DNA of 64,000 bases from contig NZ_FNNJ01000002.1 of assembly GCF_900106565.1 (NCBI RefSeq), positions 422,786 to 486,785 on the forward strand. Direction: 5' to 3'. This document shows positions 1 through 10,200 of the stretch, one piece after another (position 1 is the first letter of the stretch; each line of letters opens with the position of its first letter). The position numbers and the translations under genes are program-made. Origin of the DNA: Lutibacter oricola (lineage in GTDB: Bacteria > Bacteroidota > Bacteroidia > Flavobacteriales > Flavobacteriaceae). The notes under the pieces are model-generated. The model made no database searches. It had not been told where the DNA came from and saw nothing but the letters and a program-made list of their open reading frames with translations.

Positions 1-2
1 GT

Positions 3-473
3 GTTTCTGGTTATTTTGGAAAAACTCAAACAGATGAAACTGAATTAGTAGGTTCTCAAGTAGGAGTAGCTATGTTAGGTTTTGATGCGAGGTATAGATT
101 AAAAAACTTTCAATTTAGAGGTCAATATATTTCAACAACTTTAAATGATACTGAAGAATATAATACCTTAACGGGTAAAGATTTAGGTTCTAAAATGGAC
201 GGTTTGTATGCTGAAGTAGCTTATGATTTTCCTTTAAAAGGTGTAGAAGTTTTAACTCCTTTTATTAGGTATGAAAACTATAATACACATTCAGAAACTG
301 ATGGTACATTAGTTCAAAATAGTTCTTATGATAGAGATGAAATTATTTTTGGTTTAAATTGGAAAGTTGCTAATGGAGCAGCATTTAAAGCAGATTACCA
401 AATTGCAAATAATGCTGTATCAGGTAGCGATGCTACTAAAACATTTAATGCAGGTGTAGCTGTTTGGTTTTAA
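3..473 (+). CDS. Outer-membrane beta-barrel (porin-like) protein, C-terminal fragment
   Basis: The reading frame is open from the window edge, so the gene begins upstream and only its last 156 or so residues are seen. The fragment alternates polar and aromatic/hydrophobic residues in strands of 8-12 residues separated by short charged loops, and ends in aromatic residues (VAVWF). A terminal Phe is the usual recognition signal for the outer-membrane barrel assembly machinery. The strand pattern suggests a trimeric-porin-like or phosphate-selective-porin-like barrel, but the family cannot be fixed from this piece. An FMN-binding protein and a small membrane protein follow, which may be functionally linked. 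Confidence is high for a barrel and low for the substrate. Confidence 0.7.
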   Translation, partial: VSGYFGKTQTDETELVGSQVGVAMLGFDARYRLKNFQFRGQYISTTLNDTEEYNTLTGKDLGSKMDGLYAEVAYDFPLKGVEVLTPFIRYENYNTHSETDGTLVQNSSYDRDEIIFGLNWKVANGAAFKADYQIANNAVSGSDATKTFNAGVAVWF

Positions 474-495
474 TAAATAAGTTCTCAATATAATA

Positions 496-526
496 TGAGG
501 TTATTACTTTTAGGGTAGTAACCTCA
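496..526 (+). terminator. Terminator-like hairpin after the porin gene
   Basis: A 12-bp stem (496-507 with 515-526, one G-U pair) has a 7-nt loop. Only a weak T-rich tail (ttctt) follows, so it could be a partial terminator or an RNA 3'-end stabiliser between the porin gene and the FMN-binding gene. Confidence 0.5.
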
Positions 527-542
527 TTCTTAAATTTTTAAT

Positions 543-1067
543 ATGAAGAAAATAGTTGTTTTTGTAGCGGGATTTTTATTAATTTCAAGCTTTACGGTTA
601 CTAATAGAGTAGAGAAATTGATTCAAAAAGAAATTAAATCAGTTTTTAGTATTGAAACTTATACAAAAGAAACTATTTCTGTTTCAAAAGAAATAAACGA
701 GACATTGCCAATTAAAATTTCTGAAGAAAACTTTTTTAAAATTGTTAGTAACAAAGAATTAAAAGGTTACTACTTTATAAGTAAAGGTTTTGGTAAAACT
801 GATTATTTCGATTTTATTGTAATTTTTAATAAAGATTTAATTGTTACAAAAATTAAAGTGTTGGTTTATAGAGAGGATCACGGTGGTGAAATAGGAAGTA
901 GAAGGTGGTTAAAACAATTTATAGGTTTGAAGACCGATAAAAAAATTAATTACCAAGATGATATAACGGCTATATCAGGAGCTACATTATCGGCAAAATC
1001 TATTACAAACCAAGTAAATAAAATATTAAAAACAGTGCATATATTGCACCAACAAAAACAGCTTTAA
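543..1067 (+). CDS. FMN-binding domain protein, exported
   Basis: This 174-residue protein has an N-terminal hydrophobic signal (about residues 3-19) and a C-terminal FMN-binding domain like those of NqrC, RnfG and the exported FMN-binding proteins. The diagnostic SGAT motif lies at residues 145-148 (SGATLSAKSIT). In this family the Thr (here T148) carries covalently attached FMN. A Gly-rich HGGEIG segment sits about 30 residues earlier. The stop codon abuts the ATG of the next gene (TAAATG), so the two are very likely co-translated. No Nqr or Rnf partners are present. A role in electron transfer across or outside the inner membrane is inferred from the cofactor motif only. Confidence 0.8.
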   Translation: MKKIVVFVAGFLLISSFTVTNRVEKLIQKEIKSVFSIETYTKETISVSKEINETLPIKISEENFFKIVSNKELKGYYFISKGFGKTDYFDFIVIFNKDLIVTKIKVLVYREDHGGEIGSRRWLKQFIGLKTDKKINYQDDITAISGATLSAKSITNQVNKILKTVHILHQQKQL

Positions 1068-1562
1068 ATGCAAATTAGCGGTAGTATACATTCTTTTCCA
1101 AAAGAATTAAAAGTTTCTATAGTTTTCTTTATTCTTACTTTAAGTGTTGGTTTTTATGGAGGTTTAAGTTTTGTAAATAATACAACTTCAATGAGCTCTA
1201 AAGGTATAGAAACTCATTATTTAGGAAATGAAAGTGATGAGGATGCTGAAATAATGAAATTTAAAAAAAGTAAACGAGAAATGTTAACCGTGGTTCATAA
1301 TCATATACTTTCTTTATCAGTCATATTTTTTCTGTTATCTATACTATTATCTACAACATCATTAAATAAAAAATTAAAATATATACTTATGGTTGAGCCA
1401 TTTGTGTCTTTATTTTTAACTTTTGGAGGACTTTATTTGTTATGGAATGGTGTTATTTGGTTTAAATATATAGTCATAATTTCGGGTACACTAATGACTT
1501 TGAGTTTTGTTATAAGTACTATTTTAATACTTCATCAATTATATTTAAAAAAAGCACAATAA
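1068..1562 (+). CDS. Four-helix membrane protein with paired histidines
   Basis: This 164-residue protein has four predicted transmembrane segments (about 17-36, 78-97, 105-125 and 133-155). A soluble loop after helix 1 contains THYLG and a charged stretch. Two histidines separated by one residue (H77 and H79, VHNHI) sit at the start of helix 2, a position often used for haem or metal ligation in small membrane redox proteins. The gene starts at the base after the stop of the FMN-binding gene. I do not recognise a named family. Function as an electron-transfer partner of the FMN protein is inferred from position and histidines. Confidence 0.65.
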   Translation: MQISGSIHSFPKELKVSIVFFILTLSVGFYGGLSFVNNTTSMSSKGIETHYLGNESDEDAEIMKFKKSKREMLTVVHNHILSLSVIFFLLSILLSTTSLNKKLKYILMVEPFVSLFLTFGGLYLLWNGVIWFKYIVIISGTLMTLSFVISTILILHQLYLKKAQ

Positions 1563-1616
1563 TTTAACTTTATAATTGCTTTAAAACTTGTAATTTTAGT
1601 GTTTAAATTCGCTAAA

Positions 1617-3122
1617 ATGAGAAATTTATTAATTTTACTACTAAGTATTGGCTTGTTAGGTGCTTGCTCAACAAAAGATAATACTATTAATTTTACGTTT
1701 ATTCAGTTAAATGATGTCTATGAAATTGCTCCATTAGAAGGAGGAAAAGTAGGAGGAATGGCTAGGGTAGAACAACTACACAAAGATTTATTAAAAGAGA
1801 ATCCAAATACATATCTATTTTTGGCAGGAGACTATTTAAACCCTTCACTTTTAGGTACTTTAAAGTATAAAGGAGAGCGAATTAAAGGGAAACAAATGGT
1901 TGAAGTTATGAATGCTATGAATTTTGATTTAGTAGCATTAGGTAATCACGAATTCGATTTAAAAGAAAATGAATTGCAGCAACGATTAAACGAATCTAAA
2001 TTTCAAATTATTGCAACAAACCCAATGCATAAAACTGCGGAAGGTATTCAACGTTTTACTTCAGAAAAAAATGGTGTTAAAACAGAATTACCTAAAACAG
2101 TAAATTTTGATGTTAAGAACGCAGAAGGAACTTCAATAAAAATAGGTTTTTTTAGCGCTTGTTTAAATTCTAACCCTAAAAGTTATGTGCATTATGAAGA
2201 TTTTTATGAGTCTGCAAAATTTGCAAATAACAAGTTGGAAAAAGAATGTGATGTAGTTTTTGGTTTAACACATTTAACTATAGATCAAGATAAAATGATT
2301 GCTAATATGTTTCCAAATGTTCCTTTAATAATGGGAGGCCATGAACATGTAAATATGTCGGTTCCAGTTGGTAAAAGTAAAATAACAAAAGCTGATGCCA
2401 ATGCAAAAACGGTATATGTTCATAGAATTTCATTCAACAAAAAAACTAAAGAAACTACAATAAATTCTGAATTAGTTTCAATTACTCCAGAAACTGGTAG
2501 CGATAAAAATGTGGCTAGTATTGTAAGTAAATGGAATGTACTTTTAGATGAAAAAATTAAAGAAATTTTACCAAATCCTGATGAAGTTATATTTACTGCA
2601 ACAGAGCCATTAGACGGTAGAGATACACCAATTAGAAGTACACAAACAAATTTAGGTTTATTGGTTACTACGGCAATGGCACATAGTTTTGACACTAAAA
2701 TAGATTGTGCGTTGGTAAATGGAGGTTCAATTCGTATTGATGACCAATTGCAAGGTGATATTACAGGTATAGATATTTTTAGAGTTTTACCTTTTGGCGG
2801 TGAAATTTTAAAAGTTGAAATTAAAGGAGATTTATTGCGTAAAGTTTTAAACTACGGAAGATTAAAAGCGGGTAAAGGAGCCTATTTGCAGCGCTATAAT
2901 GCCGCATATAATAAAGAAACTAAAATTTGGACTGTAAATAATTCAAAAATAATAGACACTAAAGTTTATACAGTTGCTTTTAGCGATTATTTATTAAAAG
3001 GTTATGATATTCCGTTTTTAACCCCAAATAATAAGGGTGTAATTAAAGTGCACAAAAATAAAGAAACTGCTAAGGCTCACGATATTAGAAAGGCAATAAT
3101 AGTACATTTACAAAACTTATAA
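1617..3122 (+). CDS. 5'-nucleotidase / metallophosphatase lipoprotein
   Basis: The protein has an N-terminal calcineurin-type metallophosphatase domain and a C-terminal 5'-nucleotidase domain, as in UshA-like enzymes. Metal-site motifs visible are LNDVYEI, LAGDYL, LGNHEFD and GGHEHV. The first motif carries Tyr where UshA-type enzymes have the metal-ligand His (D-x-H becomes D-x-Y). The C-terminal domain has the substrate-pocket-like NGGSIR. I chose the ATG at 1617 rather than the in-frame GTG at 1599. This start places a clean lipoprotein signal first (MRNLLILLLSIGLLGAC), so the enzyme is probably anchored in the periplasm or outer membrane. The likely role is release of phosphate or nucleosides from nucleotides. 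Confidence 0.85.
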   Translation: MRNLLILLLSIGLLGACSTKDNTINFTFIQLNDVYEIAPLEGGKVGGMARVEQLHKDLLKENPNTYLFLAGDYLNPSLLGTLKYKGERIKGKQMVEVMNAMNFDLVALGNHEFDLKENELQQRLNESKFQIIATNPMHKTAEGIQRFTSEKNGVKTELPKTVNFDVKNAEGTSIKIGFFSACLNSNPKSYVHYEDFYESAKFANNKLEKECDVVFGLTHLTIDQDKMIANMFPNVPLIMGGHEHVNMSVPVGKSKITKADANAKTVYVHRISFNKKTKETTINSELVSITPETGSDKNVASIVSKWNVLLDEKIKEILPNPDEVIFTATEPLDGRDTPIRSTQTNLGLLVTTAMAHSFDTKIDCALVNGGSIRIDDQLQGDITGIDIFRVLPFGGEILKVEIKGDLLRKVLNYGRLKAGKGAYLQRYNAAYNKETKIWTVNNSKIIDTKVYTVAFSDYLLKGYDIPFLTPNNKGVIKVHKNKETAKAHDIRKAIIVHLQNL

Positions 3123-3152
3123 AAAATAAATAGGTATTTCATTTAAATAGTT

Positions 3153-3160
3153 TAAATTTG
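3153..3160 (+). promoter_or_regulatory. guaB promoter -7 element
   Basis: TAAATTTG matches the Bacteroidota -7 consensus TAnnTTTG and lies 30 bases before the guaB start. No clear -33 TTG is visible. The leader contains a small imperfect hairpin (gcaattaa with ttgattgc). Confidence 0.5.
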
Positions 3161-3178
3161 CACGCAATTAATTTCTAA

Positions 3179-4660
<1,482 letters not shown>

Positions 4661-4681
4661 TTTATAAATAGTTATATATAG

Positions 4682-4712
4682 AAAAAGCCGAAACACTTGT
4701 TTCGGCTTTTTT
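4682..4712 (+). terminator. guaB rho-independent terminator
   Basis: A perfect 13-bp stem (4682-4694 with 4699-4711) has a 4-nt loop and a T-run. The A-run on the left arm means it could also terminate the convergent minus-strand gene. Confidence 0.9.
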
Positions 4713-4720
4713 GTATGAGT

Positions 4721-4750
4721 ATACTTGATTACTGAGCGGAGTCGAAGTAT
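4721..4750. repeat. Small intergenic palindrome-ended element
   Basis: This 30-base segment has 6-bp inverted ends (atactt at 4721-4726 and aagtat at 4745-4750). They enclose GC-richer sequence, actgagcggagtcg, that stands out from the AT-rich surroundings. From memory, the string ctgagcggagtcgaag and its reverse complement recur between genes in many flavobacterial genomes. Only one copy was noticed in this window. Confidence 0.4.
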
Positions 4751-4772
4751 TTTTTAGTTTAAAACGTATCAA

Positions 4773-5537
4773 TTAAAATTTCTCAAAAACTCCTAAGCCA
4801 AATAAGGCGAAATCGTATTTTACCGGATCTTTTTTATCCATTTTTCTAAGACTTGTATCTAATTCAGCAAGCGCTTTGGCATCATTTTGTTTTCTTTTAA
4901 GCAAACCTAATTTACGAGCAACATTACCTGAGTGCACATCTAACGGACAAGATAATTGACTAGGAGAGAGGTTTTGCCATATTCCAAAATCCACACCTGC
5001 ATTGTCATTTCTAACCATCCAACGTAAAAACATATTTATGCGTTTTGCTGCTGAACCTTTTAAAGGATTGGATATATGTTTTTGTGTGCGTTGTAAATGA
5101 GGGATTTCAAAAAAAATGTTTTTAAATACAGAAATTGCTTGTTGTGTAGAGTCTATTGAAGCATTATTAGCAAATACAGTCTCTAAGCCATTATAATTCT
5201 TATAGATATGTTGTATCGCTTTTATAAAATATTGTAAATCTAAACTATTAAAAGTTCTATGTACAAACCCATCAAAACTGTTTAAATGATGATCTTGGTG
5301 ATTCATAACAAAATCGAAAGGTGAATTACCCATTAATTCTATCATTTTTTGAGAATTTTTAATAATCATTTTTCTATTTCCCCAAGCAATAGTTGCAGTT
5401 AAAAAAGCAGTAATTTCTATGTCTTCTTTTAATTTGAATTGATGAGGAATTTGAATAGGATCAGATTCAATAAATTTTGGATTATTGAATTCGATTACTT
5501 TTTCGTCTAAAAATTCTTTAAGTTCGGTTTTATTCAC
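4773..5537 (-). CDS. TIGR02757 family protein (DUF2400)
   Basis: This 254-residue protein matches the TIGR02757/DUF2400 family in its N-terminal region (ITAFLTATIAWGNRKMIIK) and in the C-terminal CPLDVHSGNVARKLGLL. The latter resembles a helix-hairpin-helix DNA-glycosylase-like fold, but no enzymatic activity is established as far as I know. The start is a GTG at 5537 that overlaps the end of miaA by 8 bases, so it is translated as the last gene of the operon. It ends just before the guaB terminator. Confidence 0.85.
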   Translation of the reverse strand: MNKTELKEFLDEKVIEFNNPKFIESDPIQIPHQFKLKEDIEITAFLTATIAWGNRKMIIKNSQKMIELMGNSPFDFVMNHQDHHLNSFDGFVHRTFNSLDLQYFIKAIQHIYKNYNGLETVFANNASIDSTQQAISVFKNIFFEIPHLQRTQKHISNPLKGSAAKRINMFLRWMVRNDNAGVDFGIWQNLSPSQLSCPLDVHSGNVARKLGLLKRKQNDAKALAELDTSLRKMDKKDPVKYDFALFGLGVFEKF

Positions 5538-6441
5538 AAGTAATTTTGCTTTCTATTAAACGTGTTACATCTTTAATGGTAGGATTGAAATTAAACCAAC
5601 AAATATCTTTATCTCTTTTGTTCCAAGTTACTTGTCTTTTAGCAAATCGGCGTGTGTTTTTCTTAATTTCTTCAATAGCAAATTCTAGAGTTATTTCATT
5701 ATTAAAAAATTTAAACAACTCTCTATAACCAACAGTTTGCAGCGCATTTAAGTTTTTATGTTCCACTAGTTCTTTAGCTTCATTTAATAGGCCATTATTA
5801 ATCATAATATCCACACGTTTGTTAATTCTTTCATACATTAACTCTCGTTCAGCTTGTAAGCCAATTTTTATAGTTTTAAAATTTCTGGGTGCTTTAGGTT
5901 TGTTTTTAAATGAAGAATAAGTTTCTCCACTACCAATACAAATTTCTAAAGCTCTAATAAGTCTATGTGGATTATCAATTTCTATAGAGTTATATGATTC
6001 TATATCTAAATTTTTTAATTGATTTTGTAGGTTTTCTATTCCTTTTTCTTTCAGTTGTTTATTTAAATTTTCACGAACAGCAGCAGGAATTTCAGGAAAA
6101 TAATCTAGCCCATCAATTACTGCATTTGCATATAAACCACTACCACCTACCATTATAACAATATTATGTTGTTTAAATAATTGGTTAAGTTTTTCTAAAG
6201 CATCTTTTTCGAATTGACCTACATTATAATCTTCAAAAATACTTCTATTTTGAATAAAATGGTGTTTTACAGCAGCTAATTCTTCAGGATAAGGTACTGC
6301 AGTTCCAATACTCATTTCTTTATAAAATTGACGAGAATCACACGAAATAATTTCAGTATTAAAATGTTTTGCAAGCTCTATGCTTAGTGCAGTTTTACCA
6401 ATTGCAGTAGCACCTACAATTGATATTAAATAGTTACTCAT
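5530..6441 (-). CDS. miaA: tRNA dimethylallyltransferase
   Basis: Transfers a dimethylallyl group to A37 of tRNAs that read U-starting codons. The P-loop is GATAIGKT (residues 10-17). The substrate and catalytic signatures SCDSRQFY, GGSGLYANAVIDG and NPHRLIRALEI follow in the normal order, and QVTWNKRD lies near the C-terminus. The length of 303 residues is typical. It overlaps the upstream K+ channel gene and the downstream TIGR02757 gene by 8 bases each, implying translational coupling. Confidence 0.96.
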   Translation of the reverse strand: MSNYLISIVGATAIGKTALSIELAKHFNTEIISCDSRQFYKEMSIGTAVPYPEELAAVKHHFIQNRSIFEDYNVGQFEKDALEKLNQLFKQHNIVIMVGGSGLYANAVIDGLDYFPEIPAAVRENLNKQLKEKGIENLQNQLKNLDIESYNSIEIDNPHRLIRALEICIGSGETYSSFKNKPKAPRNFKTIKIGLQAERELMYERINKRVDIMINNGLLNEAKELVEHKNLNALQTVGYRELFKFFNNEITLEFAIEEIKKNTRRFAKRQVTWNKRDKDICWFNFNPTIKDVTRLIESKITCE

Positions 6442-7264
6442 TGTTTAATTTATTTCCGCAGTTATGACAATATTTAGCTTTATCCGAGTGTTTATCTTCA
6501 TTGCAATGTGAGCAGTGTTGTGTATTATTATGGTGGTGCTCTAATTCTGATTTAGTAATTTCGGAAGTTACAATACCCGTTGGTACAGCAATTATTCCAT
6601 AACCTAAAATCATAACAACACTGGCAATAAATTGACCAAGTGGTGTATGAGGAGAAATATCTCCATAACCAACAGTGGTAAGTGTTACAATTGCCCAATA
6701 CATACTTTGTGGTATGCTTGTAAATCCGTTTTCTGGACCTTCAACTAAATACATAATAGTACCTAAAATAATGGTTAATACTATTACGCTAAACAAAAAA
6801 ACGGCTATTTTAATTCTACTGGCTTTTAAAGCTTGCATTAGTTTTGTTGAAGCACCTAAATAACGCGCAAGTTTTAAAATTCGAAAAACTCTTAATAAAC
6901 GCAATGCTCTTAAAGCTACTAATGCGTGTGTACCAACAAAGAATAATGATAAGTATTTTGGTATAGTTGCCATTAAGTCTATTATACCATAAAAGCTAAA
7001 AATATATTTTGAAGGTTTTTTTATTGAAATAATTCTAGCAATGTATTCAATGGTAAAAAGTATTGTAATAATCCATTCAGAAATATTTAAAAAGTTATGA
7101 TATTTTTTATCAAAACTTTCAACACTTTCTAACATAACTAAAATAATACTAGCCAAAATAGCGAGTATTAATATTATATCAAACCATTTTCCGTGGTGAG
7201 TATCTGCTTCATATATTGTTTCGTGAAGCTTATTCTTCCAGTTCGGATCTTTTTTTTGTTTCAA
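6434..7264 (-). CDS. Voltage-gated-type K+ channel with C-terminal zinc ribbon
   Basis: A six-helix ion-channel protein of 276 residues. Helix S4 carries spaced arginines (ALRALRLLRVFRILKLARYL), as in voltage sensors. The pore loop holds the K+ selectivity filter TVGYGDISP. After the last helix comes a His/Cys-rich tail with two CxxC pairs (HCSHCNE and YCHNCGN), a predicted zinc ribbon not usual in minimal bacterial Kv channels. The start is TTG at 7264, three bases after the stop of the caspase gene. No in-frame ATG lies near enough to keep helix S1 intact. It is the third gene of the papain-caspase-channel run. Confidence 0.88.
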   Translation of the reverse strand: MKQKKDPNWKNKLHETIYEADTHHGKWFDIILILAILASIILVMLESVESFDKKYHNFLNISEWIITILFTIEYIARIISIKKPSKYIFSFYGIIDLMATIPKYLSLFFVGTHALVALRALRLLRVFRILKLARYLGASTKLMQALKASRIKIAVFLFSVIVLTIILGTIMYLVEGPENGFTSIPQSMYWAIVTLTTVGYGDISPHTPLGQFIASVVMILGYGIIAVPTGIVTSEITKSELEHHHNNTQHCSHCNEDKHSDKAKYCHNCGNKLNNE

Positions 7265-7267
7265 TTT

Positions 7268-10200
7268 TTACTTTTTAATAAATATAAAATCACCTCCTTC
7301 GTCACCAATACCGTGGATTACACCGTATTGTGGTACGTTAGGACTGTTGTTTGCAACAGGAGTTTTAATATTACTAAATAATTCTAACGCAGACATATAT
7401 TTTGAGGTATTATTTGTTAACCGATTTATTAAATATTTATAAAATACACTTTTGTTAGGTACTGTTTTTAGAGTTCCACTAGTAATTGCTTTTTTACTAG
7501 GTAGTTCGTACAGTTTTTGATAAGCTTTTGGAGCCTCTTTTGTAAGCGATCTTGTTTTAAATATACTACCACTAAAACAAGCATCAGAAATTAATAAAGT
7601 ATGTTTTGCTTTAATTCTTTTAATAGTTGAAACAATTACAGAGTTTTGAATCCAATTTGCTGTAAATTCTTTGTCAGCATCAGCCGGTAACCAATAACCA
7701 ACTTCCGCATCATCTTCATAAACACCGTGACCAGCATAAAATATTAATAAATTATCCTTTTCTGTAATTTTTTTTCTGAAAGTATCAAAAGCATTTAATA
7801 TATCTGAACGAGTAGCATTTATTAATACTTTTACATTTTCTGGTTTAAAATTATATTTAGATGTTAAAATATTTCCTAAGCCAGTTGCATCTTTAGAAGG
7901 TAAACCTTCTAGATCTACTATTTTTGAATCTCCATAATCGCTAACTCCAATTAAAAGAGCGTAATAATTTCCAGTAGTTGTATTTACAACATCTACATTT
8001 GGGTTTACATCTACAATAACAGTAGGTTCTGGTGATTCTCGTTTAATAAAAAACTTTTTGGTAGTAGATTTTCCTTTAATATCTGAAGCTTTTACAATCA
8101 ATTCATTATCTCCAATTCTTAGAGGAACTTCTGCTCTAAAATTACCATTTGCTTCAACATAGGCATCAGTACCATTAATGGTTACTTCATAAATACCATC
8201 TTTGTCTGTTGCTTTACCAATTACCTTTATTTTTTTAGATTTTACAATTTTAAATCCTCTTGAAACAACAACAGGTTCAGTAATATCTATTTCTGGTGGA
8301 TAGTTAATATCACTATTTAAATATTTAATTTTAAAATTATCTATGTTAATTTTAGTTCTTTCATACAAGGTATAACCAAAATTATAACCAGGTACGTTGT
8401 ACATTTCTATTTTATTTAAATATTGATTATTTATATATAACTTAAGTGAAGAACCAATTTTTGCAATTTTTACAATATTAGGAGCGTAGCCCGTTGCAAT
8501 AGCAGAACTTTCAGTCCAATTAATTAGTATCGTTTTTTTGCTATCAACAAATTTTCGAAGTAAATAACTACCGTTTTTAGAAATAAATAGTTCGTGTTTA
8601 TTATTCTCATCTTTTCTAAAAAAAACAAAAGCAACACTTCCATTATCTGTGCTATACTTTCTCTCAATAGTAGTTTCAACTTCAAAGTCTCTGTTTTTAT
8701 CTAATTCTTTATATTTTCCAAAATACCATCCTCCAGAGTTTCTTTTATGCTCAATACCATATCTTCCACCAGAAATTGTTGTAGTATACTCTTCTTTAGA
8801 TTCTACTGTCCAATTATTAGTATTATCGTTAAAATCTTCATAAAAATGATATTTACTTCGGTCAATATTATCAGTTACAACGGGATCAACTAGTATTATG
8901 TCTTTCTTTTTTTGATCTAAATATTTAATATTTATATAGTTAACTCCAACTTTTTGAATTCCAAAAACAACAAAACCAGTACTATTACCAAACTTTTTAT
9001 AGGGAATATAATTTAGGTAATTATCATTAACATAAAATTTATATTTACCTTCTTCTTTTTTAATTTTTAAAATATTGCTATTTCCATCACCCTTAATAAC
9101 ATGGTCCGTTTTAGTCCAGGTAACTAAATTCTCATATTTACCATCATCATATTTCGATATTCTATAATGTCCATTGGCTGTTATATTAAATAAATATTGA
9201 TTATTCACATCACTACGACCAAAAATTAAACCATAACCTGTGTTTTGTACACCTGTTAATTTTTTAATTTCAGTTTCTATTTGGAAATCTCTAGTAGTAT
9301 CAATAGAAGGTATTTTATAAAAATAACTACCTTTCTCTTCTTCTTTTTTATTTATATAATATTTATTGTCGTAATTATAAGTACTTACCTCACTTGTAGA
9401 AGTACTTTTCCAAGAGTTCAAACTATTATTAAATTGGTCGTTTAATACATAACTCTCTGTATTTGATGTGGTTGTTGTGTTTTTGTTTAAGTATGTAATT
9501 TTTAAATTGTCTATCGAAATTTTTTGCTTGCTACTAACAGACCAGCCTAATCTATTACCCATAAAGCGTCTAAAATAGGTTGAATGTACTAGATAATCAT
9601 TCAAATAAAATTTTAATTTACTGCCTATTTTTGTAACTGTAAATTTGTTGTTAGCATAGTTACTTTTGTTAACATATGACGAATTTTTCCAATCTACAAG
9701 TTTAGTTTCTTTACCTTCTTTTTCGTAATATATTTTATACGATCCATTACCTGTAACTAAAAATACAAATTCATTATCATTATCTTTTCTTCCAAAAATA
9801 ATTCCATAGCCATTATCTTGTACACCTGATATTTTTTGAATGTTAGATTCTATTTTAAAATCTCTAGAAGTATCAATTGAAATACCTTTATGTGTGTTCC
9901 AACTACCATCTTTACGTTTGTGTTCAAAATAATATTTACCATTTTTTAATTGATATTCTCGATCTTTACTAGAACCAATTAACCAATCGTTATCATTATT
10001 CGAAAAATTTTCTTCGTAAAAAACAGTTGAATTATTGGCAAATAAATTATGGTCTTTATTTAAATAATAGGCCTTTATATAATCTACACCAATTTTTTGC
10101 TTGTTGTTTACTACAAAACCAACTCTTTTTCCAAATAATTTTGAAAAAGGCATTGAATGTACAAAGCTTCCGTTTATGTAAAACTTATATTTATTATTAG

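Noticed and set aside
1599..1616. GTG start for the 5'-nucleotidase lipoprotein
   Set aside because: The ATG at 1617 gives a standard lipoprotein signal; the six extra residues are unnecessary.
2420..2695. A 91-codon minus-strand frame inside the 5'-nucleotidase gene
   Set aside because: Fully nested in a gene with clear motifs; no independent evidence.
7268..10000. Repeated segments in the caspase gene as a DNA repeat or CRISPR-like array
   Set aside because: The similarity is at protein level across about 190-residue domains; there are no short regularly spaced identical DNA repeats.
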